Positions 10,449 to 21,062 of a stretch of 64,000 bases of DNA are shown here, piece after piece (the first letter of the stretch is position 1; each line of letters starts with the position of its first letter). This stretch comes from Lactarius indigo (Eukaryota; Basidiomycota; Agaricomycetes; Russulales; Russulaceae). The stretch lies in the NCBI GenBank assembly GCA_025766275.1, contig JAFKAC010000038.1, positions 62,001-126,000 on the forward strand. The letters run 5' to 3'. The translations under genes and the position numbers were made by a program. Under the pieces are notes generated by a model. That model saw only the letters and a list, made by a program, of their open reading frames with translations, did no database searches and was not told the origin of the DNA.

Positions 10449-11052
10449 TGTTATGACCTCCTGACTATTGGACTCATTCGTTTTTTCTTTGCTTCATTAC
10501 TCCCTTCCTGATACTATATGAGCCCTGTACAATTATGTGGACTATACAATTACCTGGTTCCTATCATGTGCCTTGCTTATCGATGGACTCTTCTGATAAA
10601 GCTTGACATGTGCTAGTTTCCATCTTGCTCCCACTCACACACAAATCCGCATAATTCACCTTTGTTCCCTTTATGATCACTACTTTGTTCCCTTTATGTC
10701 TCATCCTTTGTTTCTGGATCTAGTGATGGTGCCATCTGTTTGTGCGTGCCATATAGAGTCTCCTCTATTTAAACCTAGTTCTATCTAGCTTGTATAGTAG
10801 ACTAGACTTCTTGTGTAATCACTACACTTGTCTAACAAAGGACGCCTTTGTGCTTTCCCTGTCTCACAAACCCCCATGTCTTTGCTAGGTCTTTGTGCCT
10901 TAGCCTTCCCTCTACAGCCCAAGTGACTTTCATCCTTGTGACTCTTGTGCATCATCCTACTGAAGTCAAGCCACTGAGCTTGTACTACCATGTATTGACT
11001 GACTTGGTACAGGTTGTACCTAATGCCTGTAGCAGTATGACTTATCGTGACA
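10449..11052 (+). repeat. Possible LTR-I, unclassified
   Basis: It starts TGTTATGACC and ends TATCGTGACA. It contains TATTTAAA (10766-10773) followed by pyrimidine-rich sequence, as in the other LTRs here. ACTTCTTG at 10806-10813 is complementary to CAAGAAGT at 11064-11071, 12 nt after the proposed end; this is a weaker version of the self-priming match seen in GyA, GyB and LTR-E. No matching TSD was found and no second copy is in the window. Confidence 0.4.
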
Positions 11053-11119
11053 ACTAGACCAAGCAAGAAGTGAGTGAACTGAACCAGTACACACTCAAGC
11101 CTAGTGTGGAGACAAGTCA

Positions 11120-11726
11120 TGTGCCGAATGTACAGTCACAGTGGAGAATAGACACACTTGACACCTTTATGCAAGGTGTAATGTCAGGTGATCACACTGT
11201 GGCACACTGAGTGGAGAACCAAGAGGACAAGTTAACATTGGAAAGGTAAAGGAAGTACAAAGAGAATACACACCTGAGTGGAGAACCAAGAGGACAAGTT
11301 GGTTCCACTTAGGACACTACATGAGGGTTTATATACACTGCTGGGGCTGAGATCGAATTACTACTAAACCTTATTACTAAAGGTATGGGTAATAGTAATG
11401 AGTCAGACGCTGACACATCGTATCTATTAATAGCCTTATCTATTGTGCTGACTGATGCACAGTCATTAAGGCTGACAGAACAATGACGTGTCCTTATCTA
11501 TGAGTCATAACCCTATAACAATGTAGTCTAGAATTATCTAGAACCTTCCTTGCTTATCATCCAATGAGAAACTACTTTACTTATAAGGAAAGTGACCTAG
11601 AAAGGTAGTATCCAATAAGGAAGTTACTATCCCAGGGTCATGTGCCTGTGGGTGCACATGTTGGTGTCACGTGACTAACCATCTTATCATGTCTAATGAT
11701 AAGGACTTGGACATTTGAGCACAACA
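11120..11726 (-). repeat. Possible LTR-J, unclassified, with internal 27-bp direct repeat
   Basis: On the minus strand it starts TGTTGTGCTC and ends TTCGGCACA, with a TATATAAAC box near 11330. CTGAGTGGAGAACCAAGAGG and the following 7 bases occur twice at a period of 67 bp (11207-11233 and 11274-11300). The flanks AGTCA and TTGGA do not match. Neighbouring sequence 11053-11119 has no coding signal. Confidence 0.4.
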
Positions 11727-11799
11727 TTGGAGACTCGTATCTTCACCAAATAAATCTGTAAAAATACAGAAAAATAAGGTAAAAATAGAGTGTCCGTGA

Positions 11800-12058
11800 C
11801 AACGCCCCTGTAGTGATGTTACATAGTCAAATGAAGTCAATTGACAAAATTTGACTATTTGCAAGAATTTTGACTAACATTTGACTATGAAATGACTACA
11901 GACAACTACAGACAACTATGAGATGACTACATTCAGGGGCTTTGCCCAAGTCAATACATGGTCAATTTAAGTCATTTTTTATTAGTCCATAGTCAATTTA
12001 AGTCCAATTTAAGTCATTATAAGACCAATCCAAGTCACCCAAAGTCATTTCTCTAGTC
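11800..12058. repeat. AGTCA/TGACT-rich segment with inverted GCCCCTG / CAGGGGC
   Basis: The AT-rich sequence holds a dense run of AGTCA and TGACT pentamers that continues to 12225 (about 17 in 400 bp). Between about 11854 and 11931 they read TGACT; after CAGGGGC (11934-11940) they read AGTCA. GCCCCTG sits in inverse orientation at 11804-11810. Such oriented subterminal motifs are typical of transposase binding sites near the ends of CACTA-like or KDZ-like DNA transposons; this assignment is inference. No coding potential is visible from 11727 to 12230. Confidence 0.5.
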
Positions 12059-12060
12059 AA

Positions 12061-12224
12061 CTTTTGTCATTTCTTAGTTGTCCCATGTACTTTTTGAGCA
12101 TTGTAGTCAAATTGTAGTCAAATAAAATTCAAAAAATTCATCTTTTGTCATTTCTTAGTTGTCCCATGTACTTTTCAAGTGTTTTGTAGTCGAACATGGT
12201 TAAGTAAAAGTCAGAAAATTCATC
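12061..12224 (+). repeat. Two tandem copies of an 81-83-bp unit
   Basis: CTTTTGTCATTTCTTAGTTG begins at 12061 and again at 12142. The two units are colinear to AAAATTCATC, with substitutions in the middle. Each unit carries AGTCA motifs continuous with the array to the left. Confidence 0.75.
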
Positions 12225-12230
12225 TGGTGG

Positions 12231-15121
12231 TCATGCCAGGTATGGGGGGTACTCTACACCTATGTACATTGACAGTCCAAATGCTAATGATAAAAAGACC
12301 CTCCAAATCTTGTCAAATACAAGTGCAGTGATGCACAATACTATGCTTACACCATGACTTGCTTTGGGGATCCTTTCTTCAGCTTGTACCACTGGCAAGA
12401 CAGGGTCAGCATCTGATACCCTGGACAATGAGAGACTTACTGTCTTGATAATCTCTGTGATGGTCGACTTGAGGACATGTGATAATTCAGGGGCCATAAG
12501 AATGACCACGATAAGATCTGTACAGGGATAATGACTACAAAGGTCTTGTAGAAAGTCAAATGACTCACTGTCGTTGCACTTCCACTTTGGGGCGCTGAGC
12601 TTGTTGTCGATGAACAAGGCCAGGAGCTCTGGCACTTGAAGGAGTTTGAGCAAGGCAGCATCCACATGAGCGCCCTAGAGGTTGCAGGTGAGATAGAACA
12701 AAGCATGAGCAAACACTGACGCACCTCATTTAACCCCACTGAAGGCCCCACAAGTTCTGCACTGGTGGCACACTGCTGGTTGGTAGACTGGGCTCCTGTG
12801 GGAGCCTCTGGGGTTTCACTTGTGATGATGCCAATAGCAGGAACTACCCACTTAAGCTTGATTGTGAGCCCACATGGAGGCAACATTGCGACATTGCAAT
12901 ACAAAGGGGTTGTAGGAATTGGTGGGATGCAAGCTTGGGAAGTGAGGACCTAGAAAATACTAATCAGAAAACTTGGAGGAAAACAATAAAATACATACCC
13001 CCCCATGCTGACCCAGCAGCTCTCAAGACACTCCAGGGTCTTCTTGAGATAGATGTTGCTGATGAATGCACTTGTCTTTGGTGTTCCAGCATTCTTGCAC
13101 ATGAGTCTCACCTCCTGGCATGTTTTGATGGTGGCTGCCACAAGCTTAAAGGCAGTCATGATGTTACCAATGTCCTGCCAACAGGTAAGCAAGGATGACA
13201 GAGTCAACCCACCCACTGTGAACTGTTGTGCCCCCAACCCTGGCACATGTTGTCTTTGTCAATGTCTGGTGAGGATGGGTCTGCAAATTGGACACAATTA
13301 AGGAGCGCCATGACTTGTTCAGACAGCTCACCTTGTTTGAATGAAGACTGCATGTTCATGGATTGAAGGAGCCAGGGAGTGTCAGTCAATGAAGGGAAGT
13401 TGGATGTGATGATGGCTGTGAGGATGTGATCAGTGGGGTCCATGGGACTGTGTGTGAAGGGAAACCCAGGGGGATTGTGACTTACCAACAAGATTGTTGG
13501 CTTAGTCTAGATTAGTACAATATACATATGTGAGTGACAGTCAGATGTACCTGATGGATTAATGTGAAGCATACAAAGACTTGTCAGTGTGGGTTCCACA
13601 TAAACCATCTCCATGCGGCTAAGGAAAGTAGGAGTAATGTTGCGTGCTGCAGGTCTTTGGCCCTCTGTGCATGAATACCATTCCTCAGTAGGAAAAGACA
13701 TTGTTGAGTCAAATACATACCATTTGATCTTGTGCCCATGGCCTTCTGCCTGGAAATCAAAGCACTATCTTTGCTGTGCTTTTGAGTGTGTGATGCTGAG
13801 GGTGATTTGGGCCCAGGGCTCAACTCAAAGGCCCACTTCGCTGCATTCAAGGGTGCTGGTTCCTGGAATTGTGGAATGGACTGAGCTGGGGGAAGGGGGT
13901 AGGGAAGATCGGAGAGGTTAGAGTGTGGGGATGTAGGATGTACAGAACCCATCCTGGTATCCATCTCATTTCGCCACAAGAAAACCTGTGTAATTACAGC
14001 ATCAGCCTTCCAGTGAGCCAAACATAAATGCAGTATTTTCTGCTCCACCTCAAGATCAAGTATGGCTTGATCATACTTGGCCACAAAAAACTTCTTCACA
14101 AGCATCTTGGTCCATGATTTGGAGCCACTGGTATGTAGAGCTGATCAGGGGTCTGACTTGATGAAGTCAATGAGGTTGTGAACAATCATCTCTGCTGAAC
14201 GTCATATGTTTGACAGTTCAAGATTCGAGATTGTATTGCCATTTGGACAGTGGAGAGCAAGACTTAGCTTTGGGCAACTTTGATTGAGTTTTGTGGTGAT
14301 TGGGTGGCCCAACTTGTCCTTTGCACAGTCTTTATAGTCCCAAAGTACCAACTCTGGAAGACATTGTGGATGCACAAGTGGAGCCACAATGCTATCATGG
14401 AGGTCTTCGACAGCCTTCTCTGTTGTGACATCAACTTTGTGGGCTGAGAAGTGGAGTCACTTGGCCTCAATGACAATGCATGAGAGTTTGGGTGTTGGGA
14501 ATCTGTGTGGCAAGAGCTCACACTGCAGGGCACCACTGCTGGGGGATGGGGGTCTATTATGGTGAGTACCTGAACTCCAGAGATAAATTAGTACACACCT
14601 TCACCTTGATACATACTTGAGGCACGGAATCCCACTGCGAGATCTCGCTCTATGTACTTGGTGAGGATGGATGATATGTGGAGGTGGTCTTCACACAGCT
14701 GGGCATAGAGGGGGTTATGAAGAAGCTCTGCATTGGTGAGTGTGGAGATGACATCAGGAGGGATTGAATGAAAAGAAGCCTTGTGAGGAGCTGTTGAACA
14801 GTTGAAACTAGAATGCAAAGTTGAGCCTGACATGAAGGAGCATGAAGGACCAAAGGTGGTCCTGATCCCAGCAAAGTCATACTCATAGTTGGTGTAGACA
14901 TTTGAGTGTTGGCTGGAGAAGTTGATCGGAGGTCTCAACCTCAGCGGAGGTTTTGACATATATTGAGGGATGTGAGGGACATGTGTGAATTCGTCCCCAT
15001 CCTTATCCTCATCAGGGTGGTCAGCTACAAAGTCCAAGTCAAGTGGGAAGCCTGGGGAGGCATGGCTGGTCAGATTGAAGTTGCTGTTGTAGCCCTCCTC
15101 ATAGTTGGACATCATGTACAT
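12231..15121 (-). pseudogene. Decayed multi-exon gene, unknown product (divergent gene pair, left member)
   Basis: Exon 1 starts at 15121 (MYMMSNYEEGYN) and has an acidic stretch (DHPDEDKDGDEF). A textbook intron at 14570-14616 (GTATGT, CTAAT branch, CAG, 47 nt) joins it in frame to exon 2. Exon 2 reads VDVTTEKAVEDLHDSIVAPL, LVLWDYKDCAKDKLGHPI, SAEMIVHNLIDFIKSDP, then KSWTKMLVKKFFVAKYD and ILDLEVEQKILHLCLAHWKAD. It contains three TGA codons where Arg (CGA) fits. Further exons are supported by EWYSCTEGQRPAARNITPTF (about 13640-13700), an intron with a CTAAT branch near 13510-13558, DPTDHILTAII (about 13400-13450), and MDAALLKLLQVPELLALFID (12665 down). I do not recognise the family. It is either host-derived or transposon cargo. 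Confidence 0.6.
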
Positions 15122-15147
15122 TCAAACAGTGAGTAGATATCAAACTG

Positions 15148-15181
15148 AAAAAAAAGAAAAGAAAAGAAAAGAAAAGAAAAG
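15148..15181 (+). repeat. (AAAAG)n microsatellite between the divergent genes
   Basis: An A run is followed by about five AAAAG units. It lies in the spacer (15122-15352) between the start codons of the two divergent genes, a likely shared promoter region. No clear TATA box was seen there. Confidence 0.85.
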
Positions 15182-15352
15182 GAGCTAGGTCAACACAGCA
15201 GGAGAAGTTGGGATTTGACTTCAACACAATGCAAGTGCAACTCAAATGTGCACATGCCTTATGCAAGCTCTGCACCAAAGCCTGCTGCTTGTCTTCACGT
15301 GTTCACCTACCCCCACAGATTCTCATTGGTCCTGCACCAATCGTCCAAAATT

Positions 15353-16218
15353 ATGCCTCAAGTCTCTTCAAAGTATCAATGCAAGTACTCTAAGTGCTCT
15401 GGATCATCGAAAATGGTCTTGAAATGCATGATTGAAGACCATCTGCAACTAGATCAAGCTTACTACAAGACACTGCAACCCAATGGTCTATTGGCTCCAA
15501 TTGTGAAAACCTACATAGAAAATACTATCCAGCTCCTTTCTCAAATCAATGGGGGCCCTTTACTGCCCAAGACAACATCTGATGTTGTAGGATCTCACTC
15601 AGAGGACTCTGAAGGTATGACTTATCAATATTATTATCATTAATATTATTTTTAACCTCAAAGCAGCACAGATCTCCCACTTCAGCTAGTGGACACCCAC
15701 TCTGAGGATTTTGGGCAGCTTGATGGGGAAGGTGTAGAGTCTGGTTAGTATAATATTTTAATTTAAAGTGGTGACTTTGCACTGATGGCTATATAATGTT
15801 AGATGATCTTTTTGGTCCTAACAACATGATGGACATTGATCTAGGCTCCACTGATGCTGATGCTGCTGATCCAACTCTCCTGGGGATGGACCCCAATGTC
15901 TCTGACTCAGAGATGGATCAATTCCCTATGCTTTCTGAGGTTGGCTCTGGCTATGTGGACTATGGCTCTGATGATGATGATGAGATGAATCTCCATCCTG
16001 GTGTATTGCCCCCCTCAATAGGGGATGATCTGGACTCCTTTCCTGAGAGGGAGTCAGATGGTCTTGGTCTTGGTGGTGGCAATGACTCTGGTGCTCATGT
16101 TGCTGACATTCCAGAGGTTGTGAGACAACTCAGGGTGTGGCTTTTTTCTGACTATACCCCACCCAATCACCCACCTGTTGATGACCCTAGGGGTCATATA
16201 CTTACCCCAGATGAAGAG
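15353..16218 (+). pseudogene. Three-exon gene, unknown product, cut off by the Copia-2 LTR (right member)
   Basis: The exons are 15353-15614, 15672-15743 and 15803-16218. Both introns (57 and 59 nt) have GT-AG ends and preserve the frame. The N-terminus MPQVSSKYQCKYSKCSG, then LKCMIEDH, has a C-x4-C...C-x4-H spacing that may bind zinc. The middle and end are strongly acidic (DADAADP, VSDSEMDQF, GSDDDDEMN). The frame ends at TPDEE followed by TGA, and that TGA is the first three bases of the Copia-2 LTR (16219), so the gene is truncated by insertion. Similar layouts (Cys/His N-terminus, acidic linker) occur in basidiomycete transposase-like genes; the product is unproven. Confidence 0.6.
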
Positions 16219-16639
16219 TGATGAACAGCAAAGACAGATCCAGTACTCACAGTGACAAGGGAGACTGTGGTGAGATACTAGATGCAGCTGGTAAGCAGCA
16301 GAGGGGACTGTCAAGCAAGTGAAGCAAAAGATGTTCTGGCACACAGCAGTGAGAGAACTGATGTGGACCAGGAGCATACATGGTACTCTACTTATACTCC
16401 TACAGAGGGTGACAATAGTACAACACTAGTAACACTAGTCACAGAATACAAAGGCAGTATTGTTCTACAAGGGGACAAAGGAGTGGACACTTTGAGAACA
16501 AAGAGAAGGAGAACAAGAAGAGTCCAGAACTAAATGATATCATAGTGACATCACAATAAAGATAACACTGTAAAGAGAACAAGGATGAAAGTACAATGAG
16601 GAGTCCAGAGTAGTCCATATGATGTCATTGTACAGTGAT
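16219..16639 (-). repeat. Copia-2 3' LTR, left piece
   Basis: It is the reverse complement of the end of the Copia-2 LTR (ends TGTTCATCA on the minus strand). It continues exactly at 26444-26584 once GyA1 and its GTGAT duplication are removed. The left flank AAGAG cannot be compared because the 5' end of Copia-2 is lost. Confidence 0.93.
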
Positions 16640-17315
16640 TGTGATGACTCACTGTCACTCGACAGGGGGTCACGACGTAGGCAGAGACTGGGGGCTGAGA
16701 GGGTGTGGAGAAGAGATGCTCGATGACAGAAGAACACAAGATTCGCTCTTGGCTCAGTAGAGAGGTAGTGGCGCGCGATGAGCGGGGCACTCGAGGGAGC
16801 TGTGAGGCAAGAGGGAGGATGTCACAAGTGGACAGTCTGAGGGACTGTCCGTAGAATTGCACCAGCTTATATACTACAGGGGGTGGTCTGTGCATAGGTT
16901 TAGGGTAGGCTTAAGGCCCATCCACGGGTGCTGCGCAGTACTGCGCAAAGGAACATTCTAGAGACATCTAACAATAAAGTCCAATCAGAAGAGGTTTAAA
17001 CATAGAACGACTGCGCCGCAGTCAATGGTGCAATCTTGCGTCAGGATGGCATGATTCCGCAGTCAATGCGGGAAATCCCGAGGGGTGGTGACTTGGTTGA
17101 TTATCTTCGTTGATTGATCAACAATCAACTGTTGATAAGTACACGTGTACACAACACGTGGCTTGAGAGACATGACAGATCACATGATCGTTTTGAGAAC
17201 AGGATTCAAACTCCGATTCGGAATTCCCCTTTAGGAAGGTGATTACATAAGACCGGACCAATGCGGACCGGTCTTAGGCGCCCTTGAGTCACGACCGGGT
17301 TATAGGTTCGTGACA
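16640..17315 (-). repeat. GyA1 3' LTR
   Basis: It starts TGTCACGAACC and ends GAGTCATCACA on the minus strand, preceded by the polypurine tract at 17316-17328. It is identical in length to the 5' LTR (25768-26443). All 11 differences between the two are C/T or G/A at CpG sites. Confidence 0.96.
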
Positions 17316-17326
17316 GTATCCCCTTT

Positions 17327-19147
17327 TTAACGCTGTGCTATTCCACAAGCACTAATGTTCTTTGGTCGAGGGGCAGAGGGGTTGTCCTTGTGGAAATGTT
17401 GGACAAGTTCTTGGGCATGGGACATTTGGGAGGCAGGGAGCCAGGAATTCTCGGAGTCGGGATACCCCTTCCATTTGATCAAGTAAAGTACGCCTTTCTT
17501 GTTGGGCGATACCTTTGACTGCAGGACCCTTTCGACTTCATAGTGTTCATCTTCCCCTTGGACAATTTCGGGGGGTGGTCGGGTGAAGTTAGGGCCATGC
17601 GTGGTGTTTTCTTTGTATGGGGAGATCAGGGAATTATGGAAGACTGGGTGGATTCGCCATGTCTTTGGGAGTTGGAGTTTGCAGTTGACTCCCCAGGAAG
17701 ATAGGACTTTAAAAGGACCATGGCGTCGGGGGGCAAGTTTAGCCTTGGGGTGGGTAGTGTGGATATTAGTCCCTTCCAGCCAGACTAGATCGCCTTCGTT
17801 GAACTTGTGAGAGATCATGGTTGACCTGGAATTTCTCATTACTTCTGCAGCGACTTTGAGGGCTGCGGTGACTTCAGAGCGAATTCGGTTCAACACGTCT
17901 AGTCTTTCTTCGGCTGCGGGTATCTTGCTATTGAAGTGGATGGGGGGAATGAACTCTGGATTGTACCCATACCACACTTCAAAGGGTGACTTGTGAGTTG
18001 CGCTGTGCTGTCGTGCGTTGTGTGCGAATTCCATGAACGGAATTAGATCTACCCAGTTGTCTTGTTGGAAGTTACAGAAGACACGGAGGTACTGTTCAAG
18101 TTCTTGGTTTACGCGTTTGGTTTCTCCATCTGTTTGCGGATGGAAAGCCGTGGACAGGGTAGATTTGACTCCTAATTTACTCCAGATTTCTTGCATTACT
18201 TTTGATGCAAATTGAGGGCCTCTGTCGGAAATAACTTGTCGGGGTAGGCCGGTGCGTCTCCAGACGTTTTCCAGGTAAAGTCGAGCAGTTTCATCTGCTG
18301 TGATGGTCTTGTTACACAGGGAAATGATTACCGCTTTACTGAGTCGGTCAACGACTACGAACAACGAGTCGTAGTTGTGGGAGGAGGGGAGGTCGGTGAT
18401 GAAGTCCATTGTAATGGTTCCCCAGATTTCTTCAGGAATAGCGTTGGGTTGCAGAGGTACTTGGGTTCGTGGTTTGATTTTTGTGGATTGGCAGGTGGCA
18501 CATCCATCGACGTATTCTTTGACAAACGTCGACATCCCTGGCCACCAAAAATCTCGGGAAAGGAGTTCATAAGTCTTCCATCGCCCTGGATGTCCCGTGG
18601 CGATGTGGTTGTGATACTGAGTTACGATGTCTCTTCGTAAGTTGTCATCTTTGGGTACATAGATTTGTCCTCGGAATAAGATGACTCCATCTTCTAAGTT
18701 CCACTCTTCTAGTCCCTTGGTTAAGGAACGGGGGCCATTCTTCAAGAGGGTTTCTAGGGCTGTGCTGACTTCTTTGTCGTAGGTGTGTGTGTCTCGGATG
18801 CGTTGTCGAAGAGTATTATCGCCATGAATGGTAACTGCAGTTCTTTGTACTGCATTAACCAAGAAAAATTTTGTGTCCAGGAGTACTCGTTTTTCATCTT
18901 CATCCGCTATCCCCTTTTTATGGTCTGGACGCCGGGACAGTGCATCAGATTTGTTCTGAATACCAGGCTTGTGGATGATGATGAACTGGAAACGAGACAG
19001 GAAAAGCACCCACCGCGCTTGTCGACGGGAAAGTTTCTGCTTCGTCATGAAGTAGGCCAGGTTATTGTGGTCGGACCAGATTTCGGTGGAATCGCTACGT
19101 CCCTCAAGGTAGTGTCGGAAGGCATGAAGGGCATGAATAATGGCCAA
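17327..19147 (-). CDS. GyA1 pol: RNase H end, integrase and chromodomain (606-codon open frame)
   Basis: It begins inside RNase H (LAIIHALHAFRHYLEG, TEIWSDHNNLAYF) just after a TGA at 19175-19177 that is CGA in GyA4. The integrase zinc domain is HNHIATGHPGRWKTYELL...WWPG...CATC. The core has TMDFITDLP, ISDRGPQFASK and TDGETKRVNQELEQYL, giving D, D and E. RRHGPFKVLSSW is the GPF/Y module. The chromodomain is YEVERVLQSKVSP...LYLIKWKGYPDSENSWLPASQM, followed by a short basic tail. Chromodomain integrases are known to steer insertion into heterochromatin. This is the best preserved integrase in the window; all catalytic residues are present. It is normally made as part of the Gag-Pol polyprotein, so the Met codon at 19147 is not a real start. 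Confidence 0.93.
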   Translation of the reverse strand: MAIIHALHAFRHYLEGRSDSTEIWSDHNNLAYFMTKQKLSRRQARWVLFLSRFQFIIIHKPGIQNKSDALSRRPDHKKGIADEDEKRVLLDTKFFLVNAVQRTAVTIHGDNTLRQRIRDTHTYDKEVSTALETLLKNGPRSLTKGLEEWNLEDGVILFRGQIYVPKDDNLRRDIVTQYHNHIATGHPGRWKTYELLSRDFWWPGMSTFVKEYVDGCATCQSTKIKPRTQVPLQPNAIPEEIWGTITMDFITDLPSSHNYDSLFVVVDRLSKAVIISLCNKTITADETARLYLENVWRRTGLPRQVISDRGPQFASKVMQEIWSKLGVKSTLSTAFHPQTDGETKRVNQELEQYLRVFCNFQQDNWVDLIPFMEFAHNARQHSATHKSPFEVWYGYNPEFIPPIHFNSKIPAAEERLDVLNRIRSEVTAALKVAAEVMRNSRSTMISHKFNEGDLVWLEGTNIHTTHPKAKLAPRRHGPFKVLSSWGVNCKLQLPKTWRIHPVFHNSLISPYKENTTHGPNFTRPPPEIVQGEDEHYEVERVLQSKVSPNKKGVLYLIKWKGYPDSENSWLPASQMSHAQELVQHFHKDNPSAPRPKNISACGIAQR

Positions 19148-20215
19148 AAGTTCCTTATCGCAAATCTCGTAGTGTCATTCTGCAGGGAGGAGAGATTTCA
19201 ATAGGAAGGCGACGGGGTGCCATTGGTGCAGGGCATCGGGTTGTTCAAGGACGGCGCCCGTGGTGAAGTCACTGGCGTCGGTGATGAGTCGGAAGGGCTT
19301 GGAATGGTCGGGAAGGGCCAGGACAGGTGCTTCCGTGAAGCATTTGATCAGAGTGCGGAAAGCGCTTTCCGCCGGGGTACTCCAAGAAAAAGGTACATCT
19401 TTCTTGGTTAGGTTGAAGAGTGGTCGGGCGATGGTAGAGTAATCTTTGATAAATCGCCGGTAAAAGTTGCAGAAGCCTAGGAAGGCTTGGACTTGTTTGA
19501 CTGTTCACGGGGTAGGCCACTCGGTGATCCCAGCAACTTTGGCGGGATCCATGGATACTTGGCCGTTGGAAATGACGATACCAAGGTATTCAACAGAGGT
19601 TTGTGCAAACACGCACTTCTCAGGTTTTAGATAGAGATCATGATGTTCCAGCCATTGGAGCACGTCGTGTGTCAACGCTGTAAGGGAGGAGATATCTTCC
19701 ATGAAGATCAGGATGTCGTCCAGGTAGACTACTACATGTCCACTGTCGATCAGGGACTCAAAAACTTGGTTCATGAACGTTTGGAACGTTGCTGGGGCAT
19801 TGCAGAGACCGAATGTCATTACAGTTGGCTCGAAAAGACCTAAGGAGGTTTTGAAGGCTGCCTTGTGCTCATCGCCTTCTCAGATACAGATATTGTTGTA
19901 CCCCCAACGAATATCTAACTTGATAAAGTAACGCGCATTGTGAAGTTTGTCGATTAACTTGGGAATAAGGGGTAGAGGTGCTGCATTTTTGATTGTAATG
20001 TCGTTCAGGGCCCGGTAGTCTTGTACCGGTCGGAGTTTTCCATCCTTCTTGTCGACAAAGAAGAAGGGGGAGGCCATGGGGGACTTGGATGGTCGGATGT
20101 AACCTTTTCGTAGGTGCTCAGAAATGTACTCCTTGAGTGCGTCGGCTTCTTTAGGCGTAAGTCGGTAGATGCCACAGTTCTTCATAGTGGCTCCAGGTTT
20201 CAGATCAATCACATG
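19148..20215 (-). pseudogene. GyA1 pol: reverse transcriptase and RNase H N-terminus
   Basis: RT blocks in order are [90 protein letters not shown], the catalytic VVYLDDILIF (about 19705-19735) and YLGIVISNGQVSMDPAKV. RNase H begins near 19300. Three TGA stops interrupt it: after NNICI (near 19878), after WPTP (near 19502) and at 19175-19177. Each falls where Arg (CGA) is expected. Apart from these nonsense codons the catalytic residues are intact. Confidence 0.93.
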
Positions 20216-20641
20216 ATCCCAGGGTTGGTGTTCAGGTAAATGGTGAGAGGCGTTCTCACTAAAAACTCGGGTGTATCGTTGGAAATGACTCAGGATGTGC
20301 TCGGAGGAAGGCTTAGGTGTGGTCTTCGCAGCTATCTTGGTACTTGTAGTGATTTTTGCTCGGATTGCAAGGTAATCGTACTTGCAGAAACTGTGACTCC
20401 ACAGCCAGGGTTCATAGGCTTCTTGGGTGAACGCTCGTTCAACAGGTTCTATCTCTTCGATAGTCGGGAGGCAAGCTCTTGGTGCGTCTTCAGGTCCTAA
20501 CTCTAGGATGTTTATCGTAGTATTTCTCGTTTGAGGGACTCGGGAAGAAATAACAACACTCGTTGTTGAGAGGGTACAGGTTTTCGGGCATCTTGTAAAT
20601 GCTATCTTGGGTTGATGCCAATCGATTTCCGGGTTATGTGC

Positions 20642-20950
20642 TCAGAGCCAATCCGTTCCCAGGATTATATCGTGCTCCCCAAGGGTGGTGGCGTATAGCT
20701 CCACCATTTTGTCGTGATAAGCATCTTCCGCTGTTCTGATCCGTAACTTCTGGATCGTGGTGTACTTGACCGAACCCATCTTATTGGGTGACCCGTCCAC
20801 GTTTCTAACTGGTAAAGGTCGGATTAGTGTTCTCATTGTGAGCCCGTTTGCACGCGCAAACCCATCATTCACGATGATGCCCTCCGCGCCACTGTCCAAC
20901 AGGGCACGGGCACTGATTTCTCTGCCAGACTTCTTTCCTACTAGTGTCAC
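20642..20950 (-). CDS. GyA1 protease core (open stretch)
   Basis: This is the uninterrupted part of the protease: it starts at the Met of MTLVGKKSGREISARA and ends after ILGTDWL. DSGAEG is the catalytic loop. The length (about 100 residues) fits a retropepsin monomer, which dimerises to form the active site. The Met is internal to the polyprotein. Confidence 0.85.
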   Translation of the reverse strand: MTLVGKKSGREISARALLDSGAEGIIVNDGFARANGLTMRTLIRPLPVRNVDGSPNKMGSVKYTTIQKLRIRTAEDAYHDKMVELYATTLGEHDIILGTDWL

Positions 20951-21062
20951 CTTGAGAACGATTGAAGGAGCTCTCCTATTCTGAATCGTTTCTACAGGTA
21001 CAGGCTCGGCTCCGAGCGTCTCTAGTAGGGAAAGGCCGTGTACAACGCTACTGGCACGAATA

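Noticed and set aside
11800..11816. CACTA-type transposon end (TAGTG at about 11811)
   Set aside because: Five bases are too few; no matching CACTA end or transposase DDE motif was found to the left.
10449..11828. A 1.4-kb LTR from 10449 to 11823 with TSD TAGTC
   Set aside because: TAGTC recurs in the AGTC-rich array, so a chance match is likely; the ends are not an inverted pair beyond TG/CA and two LTR-like units seem to lie within.
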